A DNA stretch of 64,000 nucleotides from Xenoacremonium recifei (GCA_012184525.1 WOFQ01000012.1:744001-808000); one strand, 5' to 3'; shown: positions 9,434-21,805, counted from the stretch's first letter. The notes: generated by a model from the letters alone, not told the origin. Made by a program: numbers and translations.

Positions 9434-11902
9434 ATGAGAGCCCTAAAACCCGAAAATTATGCTGAAATACTTTGTAGTTGTAACGAATGTCGACGTAAGA
9501 AAGAGAAATGTGACGGCAAGGTGAACTGCGATCGCTGCGTCAAATACCGTGTAAAATGCTACTACGGGACAAGCAAACCGGATCGGCCGTTATCCCAACC
9601 AACAGACGCAAATGCTGTACCTAGGTATATTCAGCTACCTATTCACTCAAGGTTTCTTCTGACCGCAATATTCTTTAGGGACGTGCATACGACAAATGAC
9701 CAATTTAGTAACGAGGAGAAGCTGAGATGCATGGAAAAGATCTTTGCGCATTGCCTTGTAGGGGAATCTCTGGACGACCAGGAGATCAGAGAGTTAGCTG
9801 CGCGTCTACCTGATAGACCCTCGATCCTTCAAAACCCGTCATCTCAGCTTCATGTACAAGAGCCAGAATTCAGCAGAATACGATTAGAATCACCACACCA
9901 GTCTGTGGATCTGGCACAACAAAGTCCAGGTAAGAGTTATATGAATCTTTCTCTTGACATATCTACTAACTTAATGTGACCAACAAGATTCCTATGAGGA
10001 CCTGTCGTTGACTGCGTTCACGCGAACATTGAAGACAGCCATGGTTGAAAAGTTGGATGCTGCCATCCCCGAGGTTCACACCATTCGATAACGCCGATTG
10101 AACGGGAAAATGTTACTAAAATGTTTTAGGACTCTGAACACATCCCCGGTACTCCTGAATCCGAGAAGACCGGACCGAACGAAGTCCAGTTAGAGGCCGT
10201 TGCAGCAGCCCTCAATTGCTTCCCTCCCCAAGAGATTGCCCAGTTCCTGCTCGATGTGTTCTTCCGCTACGTACAAACTAGCATTTACTACGTGGAAGAA
10301 TCATGGGCTTACAGATTCATTGAAGGTTGCTACTCTGAGCCTTCTGATTTAGCCGTGGACGACGTCCCTAGCCTCTGCACAATACTCATGGTCATGGGTT
10401 GTGGAACGCAATTTGCTCATCTCGAATCATTTCGATTGAATGAAGAGATGGCAAAAGATCCGTCTGAGCAGTTCCAATTTTCAGAGGATAACATCGGACA
10501 AAGGTTTCACCAGGTAGCCCGAACGCTGATGCCTTACATCCTTACCACGCCCACCCTCCGCAGTGTTCAAGCATGCGTGATGATGGCAACATATAATTTC
10601 TCTCTGGACTCGGCAGGTGCTTCGTACACGTACCTCAGCCTTGCGCTTAGTCTTGCCATCCAGCAAGGAATGCATCATGGAAGGCAGGATGTAAATCCAG
10701 ACGATACCGCAATAGAGATCCGGAAGCGGACTTGGTGGACCGTCTATATCCTTCACATACAAGTGAGCATCAAGTATGGGCGGCCGATGCTCCTACGGCG
10801 GAACGAAATAACTCTCGAGAAGCCAAAAGACGTACCAGACCTACGATCGAGCAAAGAAGCGTCTACTTTTGCCAACCTCCTCGGCCTAATCGACCTTACT
10901 TTGACGACCCAGGCAATATCGGAAGAAATAGCCCAACTTCGAAGAACGAACAAGTCCATTCACTTTCTCAATCTTTTGTCGATCCGGCAAAAGTTGATTC
11001 ATTGGTGGGAGAACTTTCCAGGGAATGATCGTCGCTGGGAATGTGACGCAGACGCCCGCCGCTTGCGGAATGACATACACCTTCGATTATACTACTGGAA
11101 TACGCGGCTCTCTCTTGGTCGCCCTTTCTTACTCTCCAAATCAGCCATTGATGTACCGGAGCAAGGGACAACTCATCTTATCGGACTGGATAGTCTGAAA
11201 CATGACTCTGTATCTGGAGCTTTGGAGGTTGTCAGTTTATGCCAGCTACTCCGTGATCGCGTTGGCCTCGCCCGAGCTTCCTATGTCACTGAGTTCACGA
11301 GTTGTCGAACGGCAATGCTAGTCCTTCTAGCACAGGGGATGGCAAACCCCAATACGGAAATAAGAGAAGCGCTCTCACGAGGACTTGAAATACTCAGAAT
11401 AATGGCAATCGGAAGCACGTTGGCCAGCTCCGAGGTTCGTGTCATTGAAGTTCTTGAAAGAGCAGCAAAGAGGCTGGAGACTGCAATCAAGAGAAATCCT
11501 CAAAATACCTCGGACCTAAAAAGCCGAGGCAAAACGAGCTACGACGCTTTCAGAGCCTGGAGCCGCCTGTGGCAGTCATCGTCCGGCCTCACTCCCACAG
11601 AATCTTCTACTTCGCCTGCTTCAAACCTCGGGCATAACAATACTCAAAACCTGCAGCATCCCATTGGAAATGTTGACGCAGTTGACCCATACAACCTCCT
11701 GAATAGCCGAGGAGACGAAGAAATGATATTTGGCTCGCTTCCGTTGGAACTTAGCCAATTTGACATCATCCCGGGATTAGCAGGTGAGCATTTTGCAAGT
11801 TCGGGGTTTGGTGGGGAAGAGGATGACATGGGAACAAGCACTGGACGATTTCAGGACTCTCCAGCATTTAACGGGAATTCCTATGATAATTATACTATGT
11901 AA
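9434..11902 (+). CDS. Zn2Cys6 fungal transcription factor
   Basis: Nuclear regulator of 766 residues. Exons are 9434-9624, 9679-9929, 9988-10073 and 10130-11902. The zinc cluster has Cys at 16, 19, 26, 32, 35 and 42, directly after a short basic N-terminus. The first intron (54 nt, GTATAT...TTTAG with a CTGAC branch) has no stop and a length divisible by three, so unspliced mRNA would still be in frame. The second exon pair is joined by strong GTAAGA and CTAAC signals. The fungal-specific domain spans roughly 230-500, with RKRTWWTVYI and the YGRP motif that precedes the conserved proline loop. The acidic, Asn/Ser-rich tail ends in SYDNYTM. A decayed copy of this 3' end lies at 23850. The target may be the sugar transporter it faces at 12095, by position only. 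Confidence 0.9.
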
Positions 11903-12094
11903 AGAGAATCTTAAATAAGCGGATAAGGTTACGGTGGTTATTGACGATTCCTCGGTGACGGGTTCTAAAGATTACTGGCAGAGACTAGCCCGTGACAAGG
12001 GCGCTGCACAAACCACTGGCAAACTTCCTCGTGCTTATGCTAAGTACCACCAGGCCTTCCAGGTCAGAACTAGACATGTTTTAAGACAAACTGT

Positions 12095-13852
12095 TCAGGG
12101 GTCTTCAGCATGTTCTACCACCTCGACGATTGCAGTATTGTTGAGAATCTTATCCTCTGTCGCTTTGATGTTTTGTCTTTGGTCCGCTGCTTCTCCATCA
12201 AAGATAATGGCAATTTCCTCGAGGGAATAGCCTCTCGTTTCAGGAAAATAGAAATAGACAGTAACCAGGATGAAGAGAAGAATAACACAAAACAAAATAT
12301 AGTAGCGCCAGCCAAGATTCTCCAATCCAATAGGGTTACAGAAAGATGCAATGACTAGACAGCCATAAACTGAAGAATAGACAACAGCGAGACCCTTAGA
12401 ACGCAGATGAAAGGGGAATATTTCAGTAGGATAGCCTAAGAGAAGAGGCGTCCAGGCAATGTCGTAGTGAAAAAAGACGGCGAAGACGCATACGATGACG
12501 ACTATGCCTGCGGGCTTCGAGCCTGTCTGTGTATTCACCGCCGAGCACACAGTCCAGACGATATATGAAAGTAGCCTCCCGATACTACTCCATAGAAAAA
12601 GACTTCGGCGCCCTAGGCGATCAACTAGAAAGGCGCCGGTGAGAGCAGCGGCAAAGTTGAATAGCTGCAACAAACCATTAATCAACGTCTGCGTATAGAC
12701 GGACGTGACGCCAACAGAGTCCAGAACCAAGGTGAGAAAGTAGGATACTACACCAATGCCATTCCACTGTGCGAAGCCCCCAACGCAAAGAGCAATAAAG
12801 GTTCGTTTTCGATTGCCTGTCACATTAAGAACCTTCATTAGCATCGCGCTGAGGACGCAGTTTGGGGCAAAAGACATTATTACCTGGGGTCAAGACTAGA
12901 GAGACCCAACTGGTATTTTTGGAGACCTCTTCAAGATGAATTGCCTGCGTAATCTCTGCAAGCTCTCTCGTGACGAGTGGAGAGGGAGTAGAATGAGGGT
13001 CTGTATCTCCAGAGTGATATTTCTTGAGGATGGCTGTGGCCTCCACGACCCTATCCTTCGAGACAAGCCAACGTGGTGACTCAGGGACCCAATACAAGAA
13101 TATCAGTTGCACTAGAGGATATCCGGCTTGTAGGATTGATGGAATGCGCCAGGACCAGCTATTGCTGTAGTCCTGGCTCCCGAAAGTTGCCCACGACGAA
13201 AGGATTGAGCCTGTCGGAAACGGTTAAGTACTGTTATTACTATAGATAGAGACTAGAACAGCTCACCCATATAGTACATAGTCCAATAAGCAGATGTATA
13301 CTTGCCCCGATGTGTTGGGTAAGCCAGCTCTGCAATCAATAATGGACTTGGTTGAACGCTGAAGATGCCACCAAACCCGACAAGTAATCGAGCAAAGATG
13401 AACATGCCCAAATTTACAGAGGCACCCTGGATAGCGGCGGCAAGAAAGATGATAAAAATTCCAATCAATAGGATTGGCTTTCGACCCAATCTGTCACAAA
13501 GACCTCTGGCAAAGGGCAGCGCGAACAGGCACCCGATGGATTGGGCAGCGACAACTAGCCCAAGGAGGGCACCCGTGGGATTGTTAAAATGGTCTTGCCA
13601 CTGCTCCAAAGATTGCAGACCATTCATTAAAGAGCCTTAGGCGGCATGAATTTATCAGCATGTGTATTACCAAATGATTGGGTTGATCTCAAATGCAAAC
13701 ATACCGTCATATCCGGAGACAGACGAAGACAAAAGAGGGACAATCAAGATGAGGTTGAGCTCCAGGAGATGTCTCTGCTGGAACCACCATTTGTTCGTCT
13801 TGGGTAGCACCTCGGCAAGGGCCTCGCCGACAATATCAGCATCTCGTGCCAT
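12095..13852 (-). CDS. MFS sugar transporter (hexose / lactose permease type)
   Basis: Twelve-helix proton/sugar symporter, 521 residues, plasma membrane. Exons 13705-13852, 13267-13635, 12884-13210 and 12095-12816. Splicing rebuilds the sugar-porter signatures: GYDGSLMNGLQ in TM1, DRLGRKP after TM2, the PESPRWL segment before the central loop, TPGNRKRTFIALCVG at TM7, and PETRGYSLEEI after TM12. The subfamily resembles fungal lactose/hexose permeases rather than glucose-specific HXT proteins, but specificity cannot be read from sequence. It is convergent with the regulator at 9434 (192 bp) and in tandem with the regulator at 14570. With the dehydrogenase/reductase pair at 17-20 kb it suggests sugar or polyol uptake. 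Confidence 0.88.
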
Positions 13853-14569
13853 GCTTCAGTAATATCCTCTGAAGGTAAGTGATCTTGAAGAATGCTAAGA
13901 AGGCAGCAGAGCCCATGAGGGAAATGGGGACGTCTCCAGCCGACAAAGTAGGGACAGACCGCAACTTTATACAGATGGCCGACTTACCGTTAAGTCGCGT
14001 GTTTACCAAGTTATCAACAGTAAACTACCCCAGAGTTCAAGACTGGGGTATCTCGGATGCTCAAGTCCGGGGATTGCGGGGAGCATCTCGAAAGGAAACA
14101 GGCTACCAGTTGCGAAGTGACGCTAGTCATGGATTCATAATAATTGGGCGCCAAGTCGTCCTTTGAGACGAGTCAGAGATCACTCAGATTTCATTGGAAA
14201 GACGAATTGAGTTGATCTTTGTCCAGGGATCGATAGTTGGCTAGTTTCTGGACGGCGGGTTGATGGCGCCGTCAATCCGCCTTTCGTGCTGAAGTTGGTG
14301 TGGAAACACATTTCCATGAGACCGCACTGACCGACGGATAGCGGCGGTAGACGATCTCCGCGCTTCCGCTCATGGCTTTTTGAGAAGAGAAAGACTACGG
14401 GTGTTATTCTGCTCCAGGGTTTGTGTGGGATACAATGCTAGAAATAAAATGCCACTCGTGATGGGCAGCGGATCACAGATAAGCCTGATTGCAGTGTCGA
14501 ATTGGCAGTGGCAGTTGTAAGATTGACAAATATATATGCCCCTTCGTCAAAGCTATCAAGACCGATATG
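13853..14569. other. Intergenic, 717 bp, upstream of sugar transporter
   Basis: Promoter side of the transporter and downstream side of the regulator at 14570. Short frames (for example 13879-14166) lack recognisable domains. No repeat, RNA gene or clear operator was seen. Confidence 0.45.
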
Positions 14570-16890
14570 TCATGTTATCTTTCTTGTCCCGTTACCCAGG
14601 ATCAATGTTTTTCTCTGTAAAGTCTGCAATATCCAATACATGACTTCCATTGAAGACCCTGTGTATGCAAAGCGTTCAAGGCACGATATTGCCTTCTCTT
14701 GCAAAGATTCAATATCTTTGACGAGATGTGTCAAGGTAGGAGACAGGTAGCCAAGTGTGAGCATAATGGCAGAAGAGAAGATCCTATCAATAATGAGCCA
14801 CGGACTTGATGGACTACTCGGTAACTTTGGCAGGAGAGAGAGAGCGAGAAAATGTGCATAAAGGAGGTTGATGGACAAGGCTTACGAGTGTAAAATTATT
14901 TCTTTTGAGCCTGAGGTTAACATCAATCTTCTCTCCGCTACTGAGAGATATGATCGACAGCTTTTGAGGCAAATCTCAGCCTTATCCTGGACTATTTGAG
15001 GCAAGGCAGCGTGTTCTGAGAAGATATAAACGTAAAAGACGAAGGGTCTGAAGATTATGTCTTTCGCAGTGTAATAACGATGTAGAAGATGTAATTCGAA
15101 GGGACCATGGGATTCCAAGTTGAAAAAATCTGGTTGGATTGTAGGAGGAAGCATTTCAAACCAGACGTCAAGCTGCTGGTTAAGCTCAGAAGAGATTTTG
15201 AGTGCCGTCGATGCCGAGTGGAATGCGGCCAAAGGAGCGTCAGCAGCCTTTAACTTTTGAACGGCATCGCTCCCGTACATCATATGATGAACGCGGTTGA
15301 GCAAACGCCGGGCCGCCAACTCGGCTAGCCAGTTCAACATGGCGTGCGACTCGTCATCTCCGCCAGCATGAAAATTCGGGAGAGCCATATGGTCAATTAT
15401 ATGTTCGATTCCGCTGCGGGGAAGCTGGTGCTCAGCAATCAAATCACTATTCGGTTTGAAGATAAGCCGTTAGCTATGCATAAAAACGATCAACGGGCTG
15501 ATTAATGTACGGACCATTCGAAGTCGAAGATTGCCCAGACTATTGCGTTGATTTGCGGATCTGTATCTCCAGCTCCAAGGTCCTGTCTAGATCTCAAGAT
15601 ACTCGTCATTTGTGATTCTTGATGCGTACAACTTCTCATTCACTTACTTGGAGAATTGATGTTGGATGTTAGTCGAAGCCATGTGAATGAGCTTCCAAGC
15701 CTGCAGAGGGCACAGAATGAAAGCAAAATACCTTGCCGCCAGAAACAACCCTTGGGAGAGCAGTACTGAGGATCCGTAGGAGACAAGATACCCATCAATT
15801 AGTATTTGCAACGCCGGTACTAAGCACTTGAGCCCAGGGGGCGAGAAGACACCCTGAATCATGGGTATTGCATCTTGTCTAGCGAAGCAGCCCAAAGACA
15901 AGACAATCAAATAGAGGGCGCTCTCGATGTCTAACTTGAGGCCCTCCTTCTTGAGACGTTCGTGGAGCTCGAAGAAGTTGGCTTGATCGAGCACTGGAGC
16001 TTCTCCATGGATATTCTCAAAATAACCACTGAGGAGTCCTTCCGCATCCAACGAATCCACATGCGGGAGATCATTCTCATCCATCAAATGACGGCCGCTG
16101 AGTCGCAGCTCAGTCGGCAATGGCCTTGCCTCTTCTGTTTTGATGAATAAGTCTTCAGGAAAGTCGCCTAGAATAGCTCTCACGACATCAACTGATAACA
16201 GGGAAGCGGTAGTCGTGCAATGACCAACCGGAATGGTCATCGGAGGGAGGGACCTTTCGAGATAGTCACCGTCAACTGTATGGGGCGAGACCGATCCAAA
16301 ATCTGGCAGGTTCTGTTGGCCAGGCATATGCGGCTGGGTGGAAGCTGTTACCGCAGATGCGGGAGAGAAAGCCGTCGATGATCTCGCGGTGGGAGGAGGC
16401 GGGAAACAGTTTACACTGAGAGTTCCATTTGTGCTTTTCTCCAAGTTCGTGATGCGCTCACTCAAGGTCTGAAGCAATACACTCTGGCGAGACAAATTTT
16501 CCTGGAGAACATCTAGATGTCCGACGAGGGGCTCAAGCAGCCTGTCCTCCTTTGAACTATTCACCTGTTAGAAGCAACATTATCATAAAGTTGGATAGTT
16601 TGAAGCGTGCACTGAAGGTTCAGAAGCCGGATAGATGCAATCCGCGCCGACGTCAGTACAAAGCTTGCATGAGGGGCTGGCTCCATCGCAGCGACGCTTC
16701 CTAGGTGGCATACGGTCAGCATCACCTCCTCATACGCTAGCAGAAGTTCAGTGGATAGGAACCTTTTCCTACAAAGAATGCATGCGACGGCCGCACGCTT
16801 CCTTCTTCCGTCTCTATCCATGCTGGCTGGGCATTTGATGGCGGAAGGTGGAAGACTTGCCGTCGCTGGATAAATGGGGACGGGGTTCAT
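14570..16890 (-). CDS. Zn2Cys6 fungal transcription factor
   Basis: Regulator of about 669 residues from six exons: 16763-16890, 16613-16700, 15648-16564, 15515-15586, 14886-15446 and 14570-14813. The zinc cluster is split by the first intron; splicing gives Cys at 37, 40, 47, 54, 57 and 64. Splicing also restores the run AWKLIHMAST...AIVWAIFDFECDLIAEH of the middle homology region. The fourth exon is only 72 nt, and its acceptor has a second AG six bases upstream (exon from 15592) that would add two residues in frame. The intron at 15447-15514 uses an unusual GTCCGT donor. I chose the ATG at 16890 because upstream codons of the frame lack an ATG; 16821 is an alternative. It lies between a sugar transporter and a polyol dehydrogenase, both plausible targets. 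Confidence 0.85.
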
Positions 16891-17372
16891 AACAACTTCG
16901 TGGCGGAACTGGCGGGCCGCATCTTCCACTAAAGTCGTTCCCCTCACTTGGGCACGCAAGTCCTAACCCAACACTGAAGACGCGTGACCTAAGCTCGAAT
17001 GCGATAGGTGTCTCGCCTCGAGGCAGAAGAAGGATGGTGGAATTCCCGATATCGTGTTTCCGGGCCATGTTCCTCGGACAGGATTCCTTTGCGGAAGAGT
17101 TATGGTGGCTTTCGAAGGGTTAGCGTACTGGTATCAATCGAGCGCTGGTCTACTCTAAGCCCTGGCTTTGAGCATCCAAACAGTAATGCAGCATTCATCT
17201 GAGATCTGATCCAAGTTCTAGTTGGATTAAAGAGGTTGAGAATTTACTTATCGGTCATTTCCTGCTATAGACACCTGAAATGCGGTATAAAACAAGCAAA
17301 GAACGAGAGGCTAACCTGATCTACTTTATTGATCAAATTGACTGCCTGTGCACTAGGCTATAATCACTATAC
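16891..17372. other. Intergenic, 482 bp
   Basis: Upstream of the regulator at 14570 and downstream of the dehydrogenase at 17373. The frames present are short and featureless; no repeat or RNA gene was recognised. Confidence 0.45.
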
Positions 17373-18665
17373 TCAATCCCTGACACCTTCAATCAAGACC
17401 TTCATTACTCCTGAGCCGCCTTTACGAACCGTCTCAAAGGCTTCTACCGCTTGATCAAAGGTGTAACGATGAGAGACCAGTTTCTGTGGCTGGACCTTGC
17501 CAGTGGCGACGAGTTCGATAGCAGACGGATAGACTCCGCCGACGTACCTTATAGAACCCCGGATCGTCAAGTCACGGATGCAAGCCGTCGTAATCGGGAA
17601 CACAATATTCTGGCAACAGCGTCAGTAGACTATCGATCAAGTGTATGTACCTTATGCTTCTTAGCATAATAGTCCAGCCTTACCTCGCGACCCATCCCAG
17701 CTTGGACATACATGCCTCCCTTCCGACATAATTGTACTCCCGTTTGAATAGCTGGTTGCGCACCAGTCGCGTCGATGACTACATCCGGGCCCTCTCCCAG
17801 TTGGAAATTTGCCTTGATCTGACGAGCAACTTCGGCACTCCATAGCATTTCCTTGTCTGTATCACCTTTGTAGTCTTCTGGTGTTGGCGGAGGCATGAAG
17901 ATTCCATCCGCACATTTTAGGTCCTCTATTGCCATGGCCATCCTCGCCTCGTTGATGTCAACGCCGATCACGGTACTTGCACCGTAAACTTTAGCAACGC
18001 TTTGGACTAGCAACCCGATCGGGCCACAGCCAAAGACGACAACCTTTTGACCACCTCGTACCTTGCCGACCCTGCAAATTTGAACAGCACAAGCCACAGG
18101 CTCGCAGAGTGCTCCGTCTTCAAGACTAAGGCTGTCTGGAAGCTTGTAGCAATAGTCACTGGCCGTCTTGAAATATTTCGAGAGGGTACCGTTATGGGGT
18201 GGGGTGGCAGCGAAGACAGTCTCTGCACAAAGATTGTAGCTGCCAGCTCGGCAGTAATCACAGTGTCGACACGGGACGCCCGGTTCGATGGCCACTCGAT
18301 CGCCCGGTTGTAGATTTTTTACGGCTGGTCCGATTGAAACTACCGTACCCGCTGATTCATGACCGAGAACAATAGGCGAATGGAGGACGAAGTCCCCGAT
18401 CCGACCTCGCTGCCAATAATGAACGTCAGACCTAGGGCGATGGACAAGTCCATGTCAGACTACATTGTGTACGCCAACCACTGCTCTACAACTATCGACA
18501 TGTTGACATTTATTAGGGTGTAACTCACCCGCAAATTCCCGTCTGGCCAATTTGTACTATCACGTCATAAGGATCCGATAATTCAGGCACGGGGATATTG
18601 TCGATTCTAATGTCCTTAACAGCTCGTAGTAATAGCGAGCGATTGGTGGTGGATGGAGCATCCAT
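17373..18665 (-). CDS. Zinc-dependent polyol dehydrogenase (xylitol/sorbitol dehydrogenase type MDR)
   Basis: Cytosolic medium-chain alcohol dehydrogenase oxidising a sugar alcohol to a ketose with NAD. Exons 18529-18665, 17651-18431 and 17373-17609 give 384 residues; the second intron is just 41 nt but has a CTGAC branch. Catalytic zinc ligands are C45, H70 and E71 (GICGSDVHYW and GHESAG). The structural zinc lobe has C100, C103, C106 and C114. The Rossmann motif is GCGPIG at 180-185, and D204 at the end of beta-2 argues for NAD rather than NADP. A roughly 20-residue insertion around PPPTPEDYKG is typical of xylitol-dehydrogenase-like members. It is divergent from an SDR reductase across 365 bp, a classic arrangement for a polyol pathway pair. 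Substrate chirality cannot be determined. Confidence 0.9.
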
Positions 18666-19030
18666 GGCAGCGATAGTGATGATGCAGATGAAACGAGCTT
18701 GCGAGAGCTGATGATTCCAAGGAGTTGTTGATCAGATGAGCACCTAGCAGCTGGTTGGTTTATATAATGAACTATCCAGCTTCTCGGAATATTGCTCTTG
18801 TTCCTCCACTGTTCCTGACGGCATGTCAGTCCCGCCTCTCCGCATGAATTGATGGGTCACGGCGGAAGCGGAATGCCCACCAATGCTCAATCCGAATTGC
18901 TGTAGCATTATAAAAAGATTGATCAAAAAGCCCCTCGTAATCGAACCTACTACCAAATAAAACTCTTTAAACTCTCAATCTTACTATATCATCATCATCC
19001 CTGTTTAGATCGGTGTCCAATACTCCCAAG
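18666..19030. promoter_or_regulatory. Shared divergent promoter of polyol dehydrogenase and SDR
   Basis: A 365-bp bidirectional promoter. TATA-like boxes face both ways: TATAAAAA at 18909-18916, about 115 bp before the SDR ATG, and TTATATA at 18760-18766 (TATATAA on the minus strand), about 95 bp before the dehydrogenase ATG. One CreA-type CTCCGC sits at 18838-18843. Co-regulation of the two genes is inferred. Confidence 0.45.
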
Positions 19031-19831
19031 ATGCCCTTACGAGCGCCGGAAGCTTCAAAATTGAAAGACCTCCTGTCACTTAAGGGCAAAGTTGTTGTCA
19101 TCACTGGAGCATCGAACTTGAAAGGCATTGGCATTGAGGCTGCTCGCGGGTGTGCAGAAATGGGCGCTGATATTGCCCTGACATATTTCTCGCGATCGCA
19201 AGGCGGGCAGGACAATGCTGCAGCTTTGGCTCAAGAGTTCGGTGTGAGAGCCAAGGCCTATAAATGCGACACCAACCACTGGTCCGAGGTTGAACAAACG
19301 GTCAAGGATATCATCAAAGACTTTGGAAAGATCGATGCTTTCATCGCAAACGCGGGCCGCACTGCCTCAAGCGGCGTGTTGGAGGGCTCTACTTCTGAGT
19401 GGGAAGATGTCGTGCACATGGATCTCAACGGCACGTTTTATTGCGCTAAAGCAGTTGGGGCGCACTTCAAGGAACGCGGCGCGGGTAGCTTTGTTATTAC
19501 GTCCTCTATTTCAGGGCATATAGCGAATTTCCCCCAGGAGCAGACCTCATATAATGTCGCTAAAGCTGCTTGTGTCCACATGGCGCGCTCTTTGGCGAAC
19601 GAATGGAGAGATTTCGCTCGGGTGAACAGCATTTCCCCAGGGTATATCGATACTGGGCTTTCCGACTTTGTCGACCCTGATGTTCAGAAGCAATGGCTCG
19701 GGATGATCCCAATGGGTAGAACCAGCGATCCCAAAGAACTCAAGGGAGCCTTCGTCTACTTCGCAAGCGATGCTAGCTCATACACAACTGGAGCAGACTT
19801 GGTTATCGATGGTGGCTATACTTGCCGCTGA
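19031..19831 (+). CDS. Short-chain dehydrogenase/reductase, Sou1-like sugar reductase
   Basis: Intronless 266-residue classical SDR. The cofactor loop is TGASNLKGIG (25-34), the NAG motif is at 107-109, and the catalytic set is S159, Y174 and K178 (YNVAK). The C-terminal segment ends ASSYTTGADLVIDGGYTC, as in NADP-dependent mannitol dehydrogenase, L-xylulose reductase and sorbitol-utilisation (Sou1) proteins, which interconvert ketoses and sugar alcohols. Residues after beta-2 (FSRSQG) contain Arg/Ser, in keeping with NADP preference. The start at 19031 is the first ATG of the frame. Pairing with the divergent NAD-polyol dehydrogenase would let the cell shift reducing equivalents between sugar and polyol. 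Exact substrate uncertain. Confidence 0.88.
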   Translation: MPLRAPEASKLKDLLSLKGKVVVITGASNLKGIGIEAARGCAEMGADIALTYFSRSQGGQDNAAALAQEFGVRAKAYKCDTNHWSEVEQTVKDIIKDFGKIDAFIANAGRTASSGVLEGSTSEWEDVVHMDLNGTFYCAKAVGAHFKERGAGSFVITSSISGHIANFPQEQTSYNVAKAACVHMARSLANEWRDFARVNSISPGYIDTGLSDFVDPDVQKQWLGMIPMGRTSDPKELKGAFVYFASDASSYTTGADLVIDGGYTCR

Positions 19832-20396
19832 GAGCTACAGGAATGTGGATTCGCCCGGGCAATTGAAAACGTCTTGCAGGCATTGACGCTCCTGTATCCA
19901 GAACGTAAAAACCAGGCAAACAGTGATAGATCACTCGAAATTACCCATCTAAGCTTATTTGAACCTTTAATTCCTTTACTATTATTCTGCCGAAGATGTG
20001 TAATGAGCTCGAGCTTTGAGTTGTGCTGAGAGCCGCGGTACGGCCCTGCATCCCACTAACGATGTGCGTGATCGGCAGTGCCATCGGATTCCGGAAGGAC
20101 TGCAGGCATACGCAGAGTGGCCAAAAAGACCTTCCATGGACAGCAAGTTATTGCGTTTGTTGATAATTTTCGAAATCACTGACCACTGGCCGATAGGAGA
20201 AGCTGCAAGCAGCCGCTCATCGTGCCGCTGGAATCCCGAGGGCGGGAGCTGCGGTCCGCCTGTCCACAAGAACGCTATGTGTAAAACGTTCTACGGAAGA
20301 AAGTCAGGGCTCTTATATTTCGGCGAAGTCTCTATAATTTGTCTCTTGGGCTATCTTGCCGATGCTAAAACCCCTGAAACAATTTTCCATTTCAAG
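19832..20396. other. Intergenic, 565 bp
   Basis: Between the intact SDR and the broken SDR. A 145-codon plus-strand frame (20016-20453) overlaps the next gene in another frame, has no domain and was not accepted. Nothing else was recognised. Confidence 0.45.
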
Positions 20397-21304
20397 ATGC
20401 AACCTCTAAAAGGGAAATTTGCCATTATAACCCGGGGTTCTCGAAGTTTGTAACTGTCCTGCCTTGGATGCGGTTACAGGCTAATCAGTGTCACGTTTTA
20501 GGCATCGGCGCTGCCATTGCTCGAGCTCTGGCTGCCAAGGGGGCCAATCGCCTCCTTGGGTACACATCCCCATCCTCTCGAGCAACCGTGAACGATCTAT
20601 GCCAATCTCTGGAAACAGAGTATGGCATTTTCTGTCGAGCGGTGCAAGCAGATTTGACCGAACCAGGACCTTCAGATAAGATCATCCTTACGGCCCGGAA
20701 GGAATTCGGCGATGCGTCCGACAATTTGATTGTCGACATTCTCGTCAACGACGCTGCTATATGAGGTAATTACGAGATCGGGGAAATCCCTGAAGCGGCC
20801 TTCCATACGCAGTATGCCGTCAACTTCCTAGGCCCGCTTCTCTTGACGCAGAAAGGCAAGCCATTCTTACCCCTTGATCAAACCGGACGTATCATCAACA
20901 TTTCCAGTGTATCATCTTCCTTGGGATTCGCTGGTCAAACTGTCTACGGCGGCACTAAGGCTGCTTTGGAGGCCATGACTCGAACCTGCTCCAGAGAGTT
21001 GGTCGAACGTGCGACAGTCAACACGGTTAACCCAGGTCCAGTCGAAGGGGACTTGTATTATGCCGCAGGCGAGAGCTTTTGGGAGCAGATGGAAAGTTGG
21101 CATGAAAATATGCCACTCGCAGTGATTCGGGAGGATTTAGATGATCCCAACCTGGTCGAATTTGCAAAGGCCAAGCTGGGTGGACGCAGGCCCGCATATG
21201 CTCGAGAGGTGGCCGACATGGTTGCTGTACTCTGTTTGCCCGAGTCGTCCTTTTGCACCGGAAGCGTAGCATGTGCGAATGGAGGCTTTAGATTCAGCAC
21301 CTGA
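20397..21304 (+). pseudogene. SDR family gene with in-frame stop (putative pseudogene)
   Basis: A second classical SDR. The model has exon 20397-20445, a 56-nt intron (20446-20501, GTTTGT donor, CTAAT branch, TTTTAG acceptor) and exon 20502-21304. The reading frame is conserved over the whole fold but is cut by TGA at 20762-20764, right after the NAG-equivalent NDAAI, and then continues for 179 sense codons to the normal end. The catalytic YGGTK and SSVSS motifs are intact downstream. The glycine loop reads TRGSRSIG instead of the usual TGGSRGIG, so the cofactor site is also damaged. TGA could derive from CGA by one C-to-T change. Readthrough or a sequencing error could rescue it, but the loop changes favour decay. 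Confidence 0.75.
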
Positions 21305-21805
21305 AATTGTACCTATAAAGACTAACGAGATTAATGAGATTTGGACTCAATTTTTTCCCACAAATATCATACGAACAACCAAACTCCAACGCGACTGCTA
21401 TTTCTTCCCGTCCCTTGAGCACTAGTAGAGTTCTGCGCAGCAAAGAGTCCTCGAGGGTCGTTGAGGACCTGAGTCTCACCCTCAAGTCTCTCGCTCCAGA
21501 CAGCACGGGTACTCGGAATACGAATAAGCCCTGTTTGATCGCGGTCGTTCTGCTCATATGTGCTCGCTCAGCGGAGCGAGTCTTTACACATGTAACCCGA
21601 CAGAATGAATACCATGTCGCCTAACTGTTGCCAACCAAGGGGAACGGATGTCACCCAGGACTAATTATCTTGCGATGTACAGATGCACAACATCAGAGTT
21701 TGCAAAATGGCACTAGTTTCTTATCAATAGCTATCTTGATAATATGGTTCTAGTCATCTCGTCGTGATTCGATCTCCATTTGCGTGCATGGCAGTCATGC
21801 TGGCA
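21305..21805. other. Intergenic, 501 bp, convergent
   Basis: Between the broken SDR and the PhyH dioxygenase, both ending here. Opposite short frames at 21294-21624 show no domain. No RNA gene or repeat seen. Confidence 0.45.

Noticed and set aside
20016..20453. 145-codon plus-strand frame before the broken SDR
   Set aside because: No domain, and it overlaps the SDR start in another frame.
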